Positions 1 to 7,694 of a stretch of DNA of 17,163 nt are shown here, one piece after another. The notes beneath the pieces were generated by a model, which had not been told where the DNA came from, did no database searches, and saw only the letters and a list, made by a program, of their open reading frames with translations. Source of the stretch: CANRIN01 sp964493515 (GTDB lineage Bacteria > Bacillota > Clostridia > Oscillospirales > JAAYOS01); the NCBI GenBank assembly GCA_964493515.1, contig CAZBNJ010000038.1, positions 1 through 17,163 on the forward strand, read 5' to 3'. Position 1 is the stretch's first letter. Every line of letters begins with the position of its first letter. Both the position numbers and the translations under genes were made by a program.

Positions 1-1
1 G

Positions 2-97
2 CAGCTGAACGGACTTGAACACGTCTGGGGCAAGGTGATAGACTGCTTTGAGACCGACGGCGGCGACGACATGGACATCTACATCGCCTGCAAGTGA
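2..97 (+). CDS. 3' end of an unidentified gene (partial)
   Basis: The last 31 codons of an open frame enter from the left edge and end with TGA at 95-97. The visible tail includes LEHVWGKVIDCFETDGGDD and ends DIYIACK. The acidic stretch followed by a DIYI strand loosely resembles the end of GyrI-like/AraC effector-binding domains, but 31 residues do not settle this. A hairpin terminator follows 20 bases after the stop, which supports a real gene end here. The start lies outside the window, so no function is assigned. Confidence 0.6.
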   Translation, partial: QLNGLEHVWGKVIDCFETDGGDDMDIYIACK

Positions 98-117
98 GGG
101 AAAAAGAAATATATTGA

Positions 118-148
118 AAAACGGACGGCCGCGAGGTCGCCCGTTTTT
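118..148 (+). terminator. Intrinsic terminator of the partial upstream gene
   Basis: A 13-position stem (118-130 with 135-147) contains one A:C mismatch and one G:U pair, is closed by a GCGA tetraloop and is followed by a run of five T. It lies just after the stop of the partial gene and before the pepF promoter, separating the two transcription units. Confidence 0.8.
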
Positions 149-158
149 CATACGGTAC

Positions 159-187
159 TTGAAGTTCGGCGAGAAACGTAGTAAAAT
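159..187 (+). promoter_or_regulatory. pepF promoter (sigma-A type)
   Basis: TTGAAG at 159-164 and TAAAAT at 182-187 are separated by 17 bases. Transcription would start near 194, about 13 bases before the pepF ribosome site AAAGGAGGG (207-215). It lies directly after the preceding terminator, as expected for a new transcription unit. Confidence 0.75.
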
Positions 188-223
188 AGTGGCAAACGTG
201 GTTTTCAAAGGAGGGCCAAAACT

Positions 224-2029
224 ATGGCTGAAGTTAAGAAGATACCCGAGCGCGGCGAGATTGCCGAGCAGTTTAAGTGGAATACCGCCGACATATTTCC
301 GTCGGACGAGGCGTGGCAGAAGGAGTGCGACGCGCTGAAGACCGAGATAGGCAGGCTCGCCTCCTACGCGGGCAAGCTCGGCTCGAGCGCGGACACGCTC
401 TATTCCTACCTGACCGAGGCGCACGACATAGGCGACCGCTTCGAGTCGGTCTATCTCTACGCGTCGCTCTGCCAGGACAAGGACACCCGTGTCTCCGACT
501 ATCAGGCGATGGCGGGCAAGGCGATGATGCTCTATGTCGAGCTGAGCGGCGCGACGTCGTTTGACACGCCGGAGATACTGGCGATAGACGACGCGACGCT
601 TGACCGCTTCTACGCCGAAAAGCCGGAGCTTGAGCTGTACCGCCGATATATCGACGTCGTGCGCGACCGCCGCGAGCACACTCTCTCCGACGCGGAGGAG
701 AAGCTGCTTGCAGCCGCCGGCGACATGGCAGGCGTACCCGACGACGTGTTCAGCAAGTTTTCAAACGCCGACATGACCTTCCCCGACGCGATAGACAGCG
801 AGGGCGGTCATCACCCGCTGTCCAACGGCTCGTTCGTCCACTGCCTCGAGTCGACCGACCGCGTGCTGCGCAAGGACGCCTACGAGAAGTTCTACTCGGT
901 CTACCGCTCGTCGGTAAACGCCATCGCGGCGATGCTCGGCGGTCAGATGAAGCAGCTCAAGTTCTTCGCCGACGCGCGCAAGTATCCGAACACGCTCGCG
1001 GCGGCGCTGGGCAGGACCCGCGTGCCCGAGAGCGTCTATCACAACCTGGTGGACACGGTGAACAAGAATCTGGACAAGATGCACCGCTATGTCGCGCTGC
1101 GCAAGAAGATGCTCGGCGTGGACGAGCTGCATATGTACGACGTATACGCGCCGATGGTCGGCGACGTGGAGATGAACATTCCCTTTGAGCAGGCAAAGGA
1201 GACTGTGTACGACGCGCTGGCGGTGCTCGGCGACGACTACCGCGCGATACTCAAGGAGGGCTTTGAGAACCGCTGGATAGACGTCTATGAAAACGTCGGC
1301 AAACGCAGCGGCGCCTACTCCGCGGGCAGCGGAAAGCCGCATCCGTTCGTGCTGCTCAACCACAAGGACAATCTGGACAGCATGTTCACCCTCGCCCACG
1401 AGATGGGTCACGCGATACACAGCTATCACTCGATAAAGCATCAGCCGCTGCCCTATCAGAACTACGTCATATTTGTGGCGGAGGTCGCCTCCACCTGCAA
1501 CGAGGCAATACTGATGGAGTATCTGCTCGAGCGCACCACCGACAAGCGTCAGCGCGCGTATCTGATAAACTACTTCCTCGAGCAGTTCAAGGGCACGCTC
1601 TACCGCCAGACGATGTTTGCCGAGTTTGAGCTAAAGATAAACGAGCTTACCGCCGCGGGCGAGACGCTCACCGCCGAAAAGCTCTGCTCGGTGTACAAGG
1701 AGCTGAACGCGAAGTATTTCGGCAAGGATATGATAACCGACGACACCATCGCGCTCGAGTGGGCACGCATCCCGCACTTCTACGCAAACTACTATGTATA
1801 TCAGTACGCGACCGGATACTCGGCAGCCATCGCGCTTTCCCGCCGCATCCTCAAGGAGGGCGCGCCTGCGGTAAGGGACTACATCGGCTTCCTCAGCGGC
1901 GGTTCGTCAAAGGATCCTATCGACCTGCTCAAGGGCGCGGGAGTGGATATGTCCAGCCCCGCACCGGTGCAGGAGGCGCTCGATCTGTTCGGCGAGCTGA
2001 TAAGCGAAATGGAAGAACTGATGAAGTAA
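224..2029 (+). CDS. pepF: Oligoendopeptidase F, M3B zinc metallopeptidase
   Basis: A 601-residue protein of the usual length for PepF, a cytoplasmic zinc peptidase that cuts short peptides. The zinc signature HEMGH is at residues 392-396 (H392 and H396 ligands, E393 catalytic), and E420 in the segment AEVAST is the expected third ligand. A Tyr-rich segment, FYANYYVYQYATGY, near residues 519-532 matches the conserved substrate-binding region of the M3 family. No signal peptide is seen. The ATG is chosen because AAAGGAGGG ends 8 bases upstream and a promoter lies at 159-187. No terminator is visible between its stop and the next small ORF at 2062, so the leader/RNHCP unit may be read through from pepF. 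Family assignment is firm; the physiological substrates are unknown. Confidence 0.95.
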   Translation: MAEVKKIPERGEIAEQFKWNTADIFPSDEAWQKECDALKTEIGRLASYAGKLGSSADTLYSYLTEAHDIGDRFESVYLYASLCQDKDTRVSDYQAMAGKAMMLYVELSGATSFDTPEILAIDDATLDRFYAEKPELELYRRYIDVVRDRREHTLSDAEEKLLAAAGDMAGVPDDVFSKFSNADMTFPDAIDSEGGHHPLSNGSFVHCLESTDRVLRKDAYEKFYSVYRSSVNAIAAMLGGQMKQLKFFADARKYPNTLAAALGRTRVPESVYHNLVDTVNKNLDKMHRYVALRKKMLGVDELHMYDVYAPMVGDVEMNIPFEQAKETVYDALAVLGDDYRAILKEGFENRWIDVYENVGKRSGAYSAGSGKPHPFVLLNHKDNLDSMFTLAHEMGHAIHSYHSIKHQPLPYQNYVIFVAEVASTCNEAILMEYLLERTTDKRQRAYLINYFLEQFKGTLYRQTMFAEFELKINELTAAGETLTAEKLCSVYKELNAKYFGKDMITDDTIALEWARIPHFYANYYVYQYATGYSAAIALSRRILKEGAPAVRDYIGFLSGGSSKDPIDLLKGAGVDMSSPAPVQEALDLFGELISEMEELMK

Positions 2030-2061
2030 AGACGCTCATTCGCAACCAACGGAGGTGCTTT

Positions 2062-2097
2062 ATGAATAACTATTATGTATATGCGAGTGTTCGCTGA
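2062..2097 (+). CDS. Leader peptide MNNYYVYASVR (11 aa) upstream of RNHCP gene
   Basis: A short ORF with its own strong ribosome site (GGAGG at 2051-2055, 6 bases before ATG) encodes MNNYYVYASVR and stops at TGA 2095-2097. Three of its eleven codons are Tyr (TAT). It lies 32 bases after pepF and 71 bases before the RNHCP GTG start. Its last codons overlap the first arm of a set of competing RNA stems ending on the RNHCP ribosome site (2088-2162). That arrangement, rather than the peptide sequence, suggests a regulatory leader. I do not recognise the peptide. Translation itself is inferred. Confidence 0.6.
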   Translation: MNNYYVYASVR

Positions 2098-2162
2098 CCG
2101 GGAGGTTTGCGAATAATCTCGACGCATTCCTCCCGTGAAAGATGAACACTTTCAGGAGGAAT
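2088..2162 (+). promoter_or_regulatory. Putative translational attenuator controlling the RNHCP gene
   Basis: Four segments can pair in two exclusive ways. Segment 1 (2088-2094, inside the leader ORF) pairs with 2109-2115 (7 bp including one G:U). Segment 2 (CGGGAGG 2099-2105 plus TGCG 2108-2111) pairs with segment 3 (CGCA 2123-2126 plus CCTCCCG 2129-2135), giving 11 bp with a 2x2 internal loop. Segment 3 can instead pair with segment 4: ATTCCTCC (2126-2133) with GGAGGAAT (2155-2162), continuing past a 2-nt bulge into TGAAAG/CTTTCA (2136-2141/2149-2154). This 14-bp stem buries the RNHCP Shine-Dalgarno AGGAGGA (2154-2160). No U-run follows either stem, so control of translation rather than termination is the better reading. 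The folds were found by eye and not computed. Confidence 0.65.
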
Positions 2163-2168
2163 AACCCA

Positions 2169-2570
2169 GTGAACAGGGAAAACAGGCGCAAAACATTTGA
2201 AAAAGATTACTACAAGACCCATCGCTGCGACGAGAGCTTCACCTGCCGCGTATGCGGACGGCTTGTCACTCCCGACGGCGCGGGCAGCGAACACCGGAAC
2301 CACTGCCCCAACTGTCTCTGCAGTATACATCTGGATGTGGAACCGGGAGACCGCGCCGCCGACTGCGGTGGAATAATGGAACCGATAGCCGTGTGGGTAC
2401 GGAAGAACGGCGAGTGGGCAATAGTCCATCGATGCAAACGATGCGGGGCACTCAGCTCCAATCGGGTGGCGGCGGACGACAATCCTCTGAAGCTTATGAG
2501 CATTGCCCTGAAACCGCTGTGCGAGCCACCGTTTTCCATCGAGCGGCTGGAGGAGATGACCGAGAAGTGA
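2169..2570 (+). CDS. RNHCP-domain zinc-ribbon protein, function unknown
   Basis: A 133-residue protein carrying the eponymous RNHCP motif at residues 43-47, within EHRNHCPNCLCSIH. Cys pairs CxxC at 26/29, 46/49 and 89/92 suggest one or two structural zinc sites, and the N-terminus is very basic (NRENRRK), compatible with nucleic-acid or ribosome contact. The family is small and uncharacterised, so no reaction is proposed. The GTG at 2169 is preferred because AGGAGGA ends 8 bases upstream. An in-frame ATG at 2142 lies in the loop of the sequestering hairpin and lacks a ribosome site. The leader ORF and alternative stems upstream imply expression control by a translating ribosome. A perfect terminator follows 3 bases after the stop. 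Confidence 0.85.
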   Translation: MNRENRRKTFEKDYYKTHRCDESFTCRVCGRLVTPDGAGSEHRNHCPNCLCSIHLDVEPGDRAADCGGIMEPIAVWVRKNGEWAIVHRCKRCGALSSNRVAADDNPLKLMSIALKPLCEPPFSIERLEEMTEK

Positions 2571-2573
2571 CCG

Positions 2574-2607
2574 AAAAAGCGGGAGTGAGAAACCACTCCC
2601 GCTTTTT
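2574..2607 (+). terminator. Strong intrinsic terminator after the RNHCP gene
   Basis: A perfect 14-bp stem (2574-2587 with 2594-2607) has a GC-rich core, a 6-nt loop and flanking A and T runs. It could work in both directions, but only the + strand has a gene ending here. Confidence 0.93.
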
Positions 2608-2610
2608 GTC

Positions 2611-2639
2611 TTGCAATCTTCCCTTTGCTGTACTATAAT
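2611..2639 (+). promoter_or_regulatory. trkA-trkH promoter
   Basis: TTGCAA (2611-2616), a 17-base spacer and a consensus TATAAT (2634-2639). It starts 3 bases after the preceding terminator. The leader is only about 35 nt, with a purine-rich ribosome site (AAAAGGA, about 2663-2669) before the trkA ATG. No riboswitch-sized leader is present. Confidence 0.82.
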
Positions 2640-2679
2640 GGGAGCATCTTAAAAAGAAAATCAAAAGGATACGACACCA

Positions 2680-4044
2680 ATGAAAATAATCATCGTGGGC
2701 GACGGCAAAGTCGGAAGTGCTCTCGCCCGACAGCTTAGCGGCGCGGGTCACGACCTGACCATCATCGACTCCGACCCGAAGGTACTGGGTCAGAGCGCCG
2801 ACCAACTGGACGTAATGGTCGTCAACGGCAACGGCGCGACCATGCACACCCTCCAGGAGGCGGGCGCGGACAAGGCGGACGTGCTCATCGCCGCCACCAG
2901 CCGCGACGAGCTGAACCTGCTCACCTGTCTCACCGCAAGGCGGCTCGGCACGGTGCACACCATCGCGCGCATACGCAACCCCGAGTACGCCGATCAGCTG
3001 GTCGAGATGCGCGACGAGCTTGGTCTGTCGCTGACCGTGAACCCCGAGTTCTCCGCCGCGCAGGAGGCGTATCAGCTGCTCCAGTTTCCGTCCTTCCTGA
3101 AGCGCGAGTCGTTTGCCAAGGGGCGCGTCGAGATAGTCGCGCTGCCGATAGGCGCAAACTCGCAGCTCTGCGGCATAGCAATGCACCAGCTGCTCGACAT
3201 CGCGCGGGTGAACGTGCTCGTCTGCGCGGTCGAACGCGGCGACGAAGTGTACATCCCCGACGGCACCTTCACGCTGCGCGAGGGGGACACGATATACGTC
3301 ACCGCGGCGCTGGACAGCCTCGCAAAGCTGGTCAAAAACCTGGGTCTTGTCGAGCACAAGGTGAAAAATCTGCTGATAATCGGCGGATCGCGCATCGCGC
3401 TTCAGCTCGCAAACCGCTGTCTCAAGAGCGGCATAGCGGTCAAGATAATCGAGCAGCGGCATGAGCGCGCGGTCGAGCTTGCCGAGCTGCTTCCGTCGGC
3501 AACGATAATCGAGGCGGACGGCTCACTTCAGGACGTGCTTGAGGAGGAGGGCATCCGCTCGTACGACGCGGTGGCGACGCTCACCGGCATCGACGAGGAA
3601 AATCTCGTGCTGTCCATGCTCGCGTCGAGCATCGGCGTGGGCAAGGTGATAACCAAGATAGACCGCATACAGTACACCGAGCTGTTCCGCCGAAACGACA
3701 TCGGCTCGGTGATAAATCCAAAGGACATCTGCTGCGCGAACATCGTCCGCTATGTCCGCGCAATGTCCACCGCCTCCGCGTCGGAGACGATGATAACGCT
3801 GCACCCGATAGCTAACGGCAAGGCGGAGGCGCTCGAGTTCCGCGCGCTTGAAAACACCCGCTATCTCGACGTGCCGCTCAAGGACATACCGCTCAAGAGC
3901 GGCATACTCATCGCCTGCATCACTCACCAGGGTCGCACGATAATCCCGCGCGGCGACAGCCGGTTCTATCCCGACGACACGATAATCGTCGTGACCTCCG
4001 GCGGCCGCACCGTCAGCGACCTTGCCGACATCTTCGCGGACTAA
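2680..4044 (+). CDS. trkA: Trk potassium uptake regulatory subunit TrkA (two RCK modules)
   Basis: A 454-residue cytoplasmic gating subunit of a Trk/Ktr potassium transporter with tandem RCK architecture. The first Rossmann domain (about 1-125) has GDGKVG at residues 7-12 and an acidic strand end, IID, at 28-30 for NAD(H)/nucleotide binding. RCK_C follows (about 145-225). The second Rossmann domain (about 229-350) has a less canonical loop, GGSRIA, at 235-240 and E258 at the strand end, then a second RCK_C (about 370-454). Full-length double-RCK size is as in E. coli TrkA, longer than single-RCK KtrA. The stop overlaps the ribosome site of trkH, so the two subunits are translationally coupled. 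Start support: purine-rich AAAAGGA about 10 bases upstream. Confidence 0.95.
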   Translation: MKIIIVGDGKVGSALARQLSGAGHDLTIIDSDPKVLGQSADQLDVMVVNGNGATMHTLQEAGADKADVLIAATSRDELNLLTCLTARRLGTVHTIARIRNPEYADQLVEMRDELGLSLTVNPEFSAAQEAYQLLQFPSFLKRESFAKGRVEIVALPIGANSQLCGIAMHQLLDIARVNVLVCAVERGDEVYIPDGTFTLREGDTIYVTAALDSLAKLVKNLGLVEHKVKNLLIIGGSRIALQLANRCLKSGIAVKIIEQRHERAVELAELLPSATIIEADGSLQDVLEEEGIRSYDAVATLTGIDEENLVLSMLASSIGVGKVITKIDRIQYTELFRRNDIGSVINPKDICCANIVRYVRAMSTASASETMITLHPIANGKAEALEFRALENTRYLDVPLKDIPLKSGILIACITHQGRTIIPRGDSRFYPDDTIIVVTSGGRTVSDLADIFAD

Positions 4045-4053
4045 GGAGCTGCT

Positions 4054-5505
4054 ATGAACCGAAAGATAATCGGCAAGATGATGGCGTTTTTGCTGCTGCT
4101 GGAGGTGCTGTTCCTGATACCTCCCGCAGCGATAGCGTTTGCCGACCGCGCCTATTCCGCGTTGCGCGGCATAGTGATAACGATGGCGATAGCACTCGCG
4201 CTCGGCGCGCTGCTCTGGCTCATCTGCCGCAACGCCTCCAGAAGCTTTTACGCGCGCGAGGGATTTCTGATGACCGCGCTCGGATGGATACTGCTGTCCG
4301 CCGTCGGCGCGCTACCGTTCTACATATCCCGCGAGATACCGCGCTATGTGGACGCGCTGTTCGAGACGATAAGCGGCTTTACCACCACCGGCGCGTCGAT
4401 ACTCACTAACATCGAGGGGATGAGCCGTGGGCTCGTCTTCTGGCGCTCGTTTACCCACTGGCTGGGCGGAATGGGAATACTCGTGTTCCTGCTCGCCGTC
4501 GTACCGATGGGAAAGGAGGGTCACTCGGTGCACGTCCTGCGCGCCGAAAGCCCCGGCCCGAGCGTGTCAAAGCTGGTGCCCAAGCTCCGCCAGACCGCCT
4601 CGATACTCTACTCGATATACATTGTTTTGACGGTGCTCTGCACCGTGTTTCTGCTGTTCGGCGGCATGGATTTGTTCGACGCTCTCTGTCACGCGTTCGG
4701 TACGGCGGGAACCGGCGGCTTCGGCGTGAAAAACGATTCGCTCGCAAGCTACTCTGCCTACTGCCAGACGGTATGCACCGTGTTCATGGCGCTTTTCGGC
4801 GTGAATTTCTCGGTCTACTTCCTGATAATCCTGCGCAAGTTCAGGCAGATATTCAAAAGCGAGGAGCTGTGGACATATATCGGCGTTATGCTCGGCTCGA
4901 TGCTGCTCATCACCCTCAATATTCGCGGGCTGTTCCCGTCGATCGGCGAGGCGCTGCACCACGCGGCGTTCGCTGTGTCCAGCATAATGACCACCACCGG
5001 CTACGCGACCGAGGACTTCAACCTCTGGCCGCAGCTGTCGCGAACGATACTCGTCGTGCTGATGGTGTTCGGCGCGTGCGCGGGCAGCACCGGCGGCGGC
5101 GTCAAGGTCGCGCGAATAGTCCTTCTCGCAAAGGGGCTTAGCCTTAGGATAAAGCAGATGCTGCATCCGCGCAGCGTAAATCTCATCCGCTCGGAGGGGC
5201 GCACGGTGGGCGATGAGACGCTTCAGGGCGTGTACACCTATATGTCCGCCTACTGCGCGATAGCGGTCATCTCTATCCTGATAATCTCGCTGGACGGCTT
5301 CTCGTTTGAGACGAACTTCACCTCGGTCATATCGTGCATAAACAACATCGGCCCGGGACTGGACGCGGTCGGCCCGACCTCCAACTTCTCGGCGTTCGGC
5401 GACCTGTCCAAGGTGGTGCTGATGCTGAATATGCTGCTCGGGCGGCTGGAGATATTCCCGATACTCGTGATGCTGAACCCGAAGGTGTGGCGCAAGGCGG
5501 ATTAA
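4054..5505 (+). CDS. trkH: Trk potassium uptake channel subunit TrkH
   Basis: A 483-residue polytopic membrane protein forming the potassium-permeable pore partner of TrkA. The four half-filter repeats of the SKT superfamily are recognisable: TTTGAS at 110-115, GTAGTGGFG at 216-224, TTTGY at 313-317 and NNIGPGL at 430-436. The sequence HWLGGMGILVF (135-145) and the charged/Gly-rich GACAGSTGGGVKVAR (340-354) are typical of TrkH. AAGGAG at 4043-4048 lies across the trkA stop and 5 bases before the ATG. The next gene begins 27 bases after its stop with no terminator between. Cotransport of sodium or protons is known for some relatives and cannot be read from the sequence. Confidence 0.95.
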   Translation: MNRKIIGKMMAFLLLLEVLFLIPPAAIAFADRAYSALRGIVITMAIALALGALLWLICRNASRSFYAREGFLMTALGWILLSAVGALPFYISREIPRYVDALFETISGFTTTGASILTNIEGMSRGLVFWRSFTHWLGGMGILVFLLAVVPMGKEGHSVHVLRAESPGPSVSKLVPKLRQTASILYSIYIVLTVLCTVFLLFGGMDLFDALCHAFGTAGTGGFGVKNDSLASYSAYCQTVCTVFMALFGVNFSVYFLIILRKFRQIFKSEELWTYIGVMLGSMLLITLNIRGLFPSIGEALHHAAFAVSSIMTTTGYATEDFNLWPQLSRTILVVLMVFGACAGSTGGGVKVARIVLLAKGLSLRIKQMLHPRSVNLIRSEGRTVGDETLQGVYTYMSAYCAIAVISILIISLDGFSFETNFTSVISCINNIGPGLDAVGPTSNFSAFGDLSKVVLMLNMLLGRLEIFPILVMLNPKVWRKAD

Positions 5506-5532
5506 CGCCGAACCACGGCAAGGAGCGAGTGA

Positions 5533-6624
5533 ATGGAGAGAAAACACTATATAGATAACTTGAGATGGATGGCTATCCTGCTGCTCTTTCCGTTCCACGC
5601 CGCGCAGATATGGAGCGGAGGCGAATACAGCGGCTTTTACATATGGTCGCACACGAACGCCGTTCTCTATGCGTTCTCATCCGCCGTATATCCGTGGTAT
5701 ATGACGTTTTTGTTTGCAATCGCAGGCATGAGCTGCGGATACGCGCTTCAAAAACGGACGACCAAACAATTTGTCGCGGAGCGCACGAGAAAACTGCTAA
5801 TCCCGTTTTTCTTTGGGGTGCTCGTGCTCGTTCCCGCAATGACCTACACGGCGGAAGTGTTTTTCAACGGATACACCGGCACATACTGGCAGCAGTACGC
5901 GCTGTTTTTCACAAAAGAGACCGATCTGACGGGATATCACGGAGGCTTTACTCCGGCGCATCTGTGGTTTTTGCTCTATCTGTTCGTCATTTCTCTGGCG
6001 GCGCTTCCGATCATTCTCCTGCAAAAGAGATGTTTGCCGAAACGCGGAGCCGTCAACGTCCCGTATTTCCTCATCATCCTGCTGTTCGTCCCTGAGTGGC
6101 TCTGCCTATATATCCTGAACATCGGCGGCAAAAGCCTGGGACAGTTCATGCTGCTGTTCCTGTTCGGGTACTACATCCTCTCGGAAGAGAGCGTTCTGCA
6201 AAAGCTGAAACGATATCGGTTCGTAAGCCTTGCGATATGCGTCCTTTCCGGCGGTCTGTACACCTATCTGTACTGTTTTGAAGGTCTCCGAAACATCCCG
6301 ATGACCGGACTCTATGTCCTTTTCGGCTGGGCGGGTATCATCACGCTGCTCGGTATAGGGCAGTCAAAGCTGAACTTCCGCAATCGGCTCAGCGACTATC
6401 TGACCCGCGCTTCCTTCCCCGTTTACATCCTCCATATGCCTATTCTGGTAGTGGCGGGGTTTTTTGTCCTGAAATTACCCGTTGGCGTTGCGGGACAATT
6501 TTCGCTTATCGTGCTTATCTCCCTTGTCGCAACCTTTCTGATATATGAAATGGCAAAGAGAGTGCCGTTCCTGCGCTTTCTTCTCGGGATACCGCGATAC
6601 GGGCAAACTGAAAGAACTACTTGA
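5533..6624 (+). CDS. Acyltransferase-3 family integral membrane protein
   Basis: A 363-residue protein with about ten hydrophobic segments and the family start pattern: YIDNLRWMAILLLFPFHAA contains the conserved Arg (R11) and the His (H22) expected to take part in acyl transfer. Members of PF01757 O-acetylate or otherwise acylate cell-surface sugars, or modify lipids; the acceptor here cannot be told. AAGGAG (5520-5525) lies 7 bases before the ATG. It follows trkH closely but has no functional link to potassium uptake. Its base composition is clearly less GC-rich than trkA/trkH, and Ile is mostly ATC/ATT rather than ATA, suggesting later acquisition. The stop codon overlaps the -35 box of the next operon. 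Confidence 0.88.
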   Translation: MERKHYIDNLRWMAILLLFPFHAAQIWSGGEYSGFYIWSHTNAVLYAFSSAVYPWYMTFLFAIAGMSCGYALQKRTTKQFVAERTRKLLIPFFFGVLVLVPAMTYTAEVFFNGYTGTYWQQYALFFTKETDLTGYHGGFTPAHLWFLLYLFVISLAALPIILLQKRCLPKRGAVNVPYFLIILLFVPEWLCLYILNIGGKSLGQFMLLFLFGYYILSEESVLQKLKRYRFVSLAICVLSGGLYTYLYCFEGLRNIPMTGLYVLFGWAGIITLLGIGQSKLNFRNRLSDYLTRASFPVYILHMPILVVAGFFVLKLPVGVAGQFSLIVLISLVATFLIYEMAKRVPFLRFLLGIPRYGQTERTT

Positions 6625-6649
6625 CTTTTTTCGACAACGCGACTATAAT
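6621..6649 (+). promoter_or_regulatory. Promoter of the ABC importer operon
   Basis: TTGACT (6621-6626), a 17-base spacer and a consensus TATAAT (6644-6649). The -35 box overlaps the TGA of the acyltransferase gene, so there is no intervening terminator and read-through from upstream is possible. Confidence 0.88.
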
Positions 6650-6659
6650 TCAAGCATTA

Positions 6660-6675
6660 GTGCGGTTTTTCGCAC
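6660..6675 (+). other. Small hairpin in the 5' leader of the importer mRNA
   Basis: GTGCG (6660-6664) pairs with CGCAC (6671-6675) around a GTTTTT loop, close to the predicted transcription start and 12 bases before the ribosome site AAAGGAG (6688-6694). It lacks a following U-run, so it is not a terminator. It may be a 5'-end stabilising stem or chance. No T-box or other aromatic-amino-acid sensor fits in this short leader. Confidence 0.4.
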
Positions 6676-6704
6676 AATAAAGCTCACAAAGGAGAAATTG
6701 GAAA

Positions 6705-7691
6705 ATGAAGAAGTTCGCAAAAATTATCGCCATTGTCATGGCAGCGGCAATGCTTCTCTCGCTTGCCGCGTGCGGCGAGTCGAAGGAGCCTGCGGCAAAG
6801 AAGGACAAGTATGTCGTCGGCATCTCGCAGCTGGTCACCCACGAGGCGCTCGACGCCGCGACCGAGGGCTTTAAGGCCGCGCTGACCGAAAAGCTCGGCG
6901 ACAAGGTGGAGTTCATCTATCAGAACGCCGCAAACGACACGGCTGTCTGCGCGACCATCGCAAACGACTTTGTGTCCAAGAAGGTCGACCTCATCATGGC
7001 AAACGCCACTCCGGCGCTTCAGGCGGCAGCCACCGCGACCAGCGACATCCCGGTGCTCGGCACCTCGGTCACCGAGTACGGCGTCGCGTTCGGCATCACC
7101 GACTTTACCGGAGTGCTCGGCAACAACGTGTCCGGCACCAGCGACCTCGCCCCGCTCGACCAGCAGGCGGCGATGATACACGAGTGGTACCCCAACGCAA
7201 AGACGGTCGGTCTGCTCTACTGCTCGGGCGAGCCGAACAGCCAGTATCAGGTGGACACCGTTCAGAAGGAGCTTGAGAAGCTCGGCTACACCTGCACCCA
7301 GTATCCGTTCAGCGACTCAAACGACGTCGCGGCGGTCTGCCAGACTGCGTCCGACGCGTCTGACGTCATGTATATCCCGACCGACAACACCTGCGCCTCG
7401 AACACCGGCATAATCGACAACATCTGCCGCGGCAAGACCCCGATATTCGTCGGCGAGGAGGGCATATGCAAGGGCTGCGGCGTCGCGACCCTGTCGATAA
7501 GCTACTACGACATCGGCTACAAGACCGGCGAGATGGCGTATGAGATTCTCGTAAACGGCGCGGACGTGTCCACGATGGCGATAGAGTACGCGCCCGAGTT
7601 CGTCAAGAAGGCGAATCCCGACGTGTGCTCGGCGCTTGGCATCACCCCGCTCGACGGCTACGAGCTCATCACCGCCGAAGTCGAGGAGTAA
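6705..7691 (+). CDS. ABC importer substrate-binding lipoprotein (ABC_sub_bind/TrpX-like)
   Basis: A 328-residue secreted lipoprotein. The signal is a basic N-terminus MKKFAKI, a hydrophobic core, then lipobox LAAC with the lipidated Cys at residue 23. The mature part follows the ABC_sub_bind (PF04392) pattern: VGISQLVTHEALDAATEGF near the start, repeated periplasmic-binding-protein lobes, and CGVATLSISYYDIGYKTGEM toward the end. Relatives annotated TrpX bind tryptophan or other aromatic or small substrates, so the ligand is uncertain. About ten further Cys are spread through the mature chain, many for an exported protein, compatible with an anaerobe. AAAGGAG ends 10 bases before ATG. It is the first gene of a tight three-gene operon and is usually the most abundant component. 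Confidence 0.92.
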   Translation: MKKFAKIIAIVMAAAMLLSLAACGESKEPAAKKDKYVVGISQLVTHEALDAATEGFKAALTEKLGDKVEFIYQNAANDTAVCATIANDFVSKKVDLIMANATPALQAAATATSDIPVLGTSVTEYGVAFGITDFTGVLGNNVSGTSDLAPLDQQAAMIHEWYPNAKTVGLLYCSGEPNSQYQVDTVQKELEKLGYTCTQYPFSDSNDVAAVCQTASDASDVMYIPTDNTCASNTGIIDNICRGKTPIFVGEEGICKGCGVATLSISYYDIGYKTGEMAYEILVNGADVSTMAIEYAPEFVKKANPDVCSALGITPLDGYELITAEVEE

Positions 7692-7694
7692 ACC

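Noticed and set aside
2098..2135. CGGGAGG/CCTCCCG hairpin as an ordinary terminator of pepF
   Set aside because: No T-run follows and it competes with a stem over the next ribosome site, so a translational switch fits better.
2142..2168. ATG 2142 as start of the RNHCP protein
   Set aside because: It lies in the loop of the sequestering hairpin without a Shine-Dalgarno. GTG 2169 has AGGAGGA at 8-base spacing.
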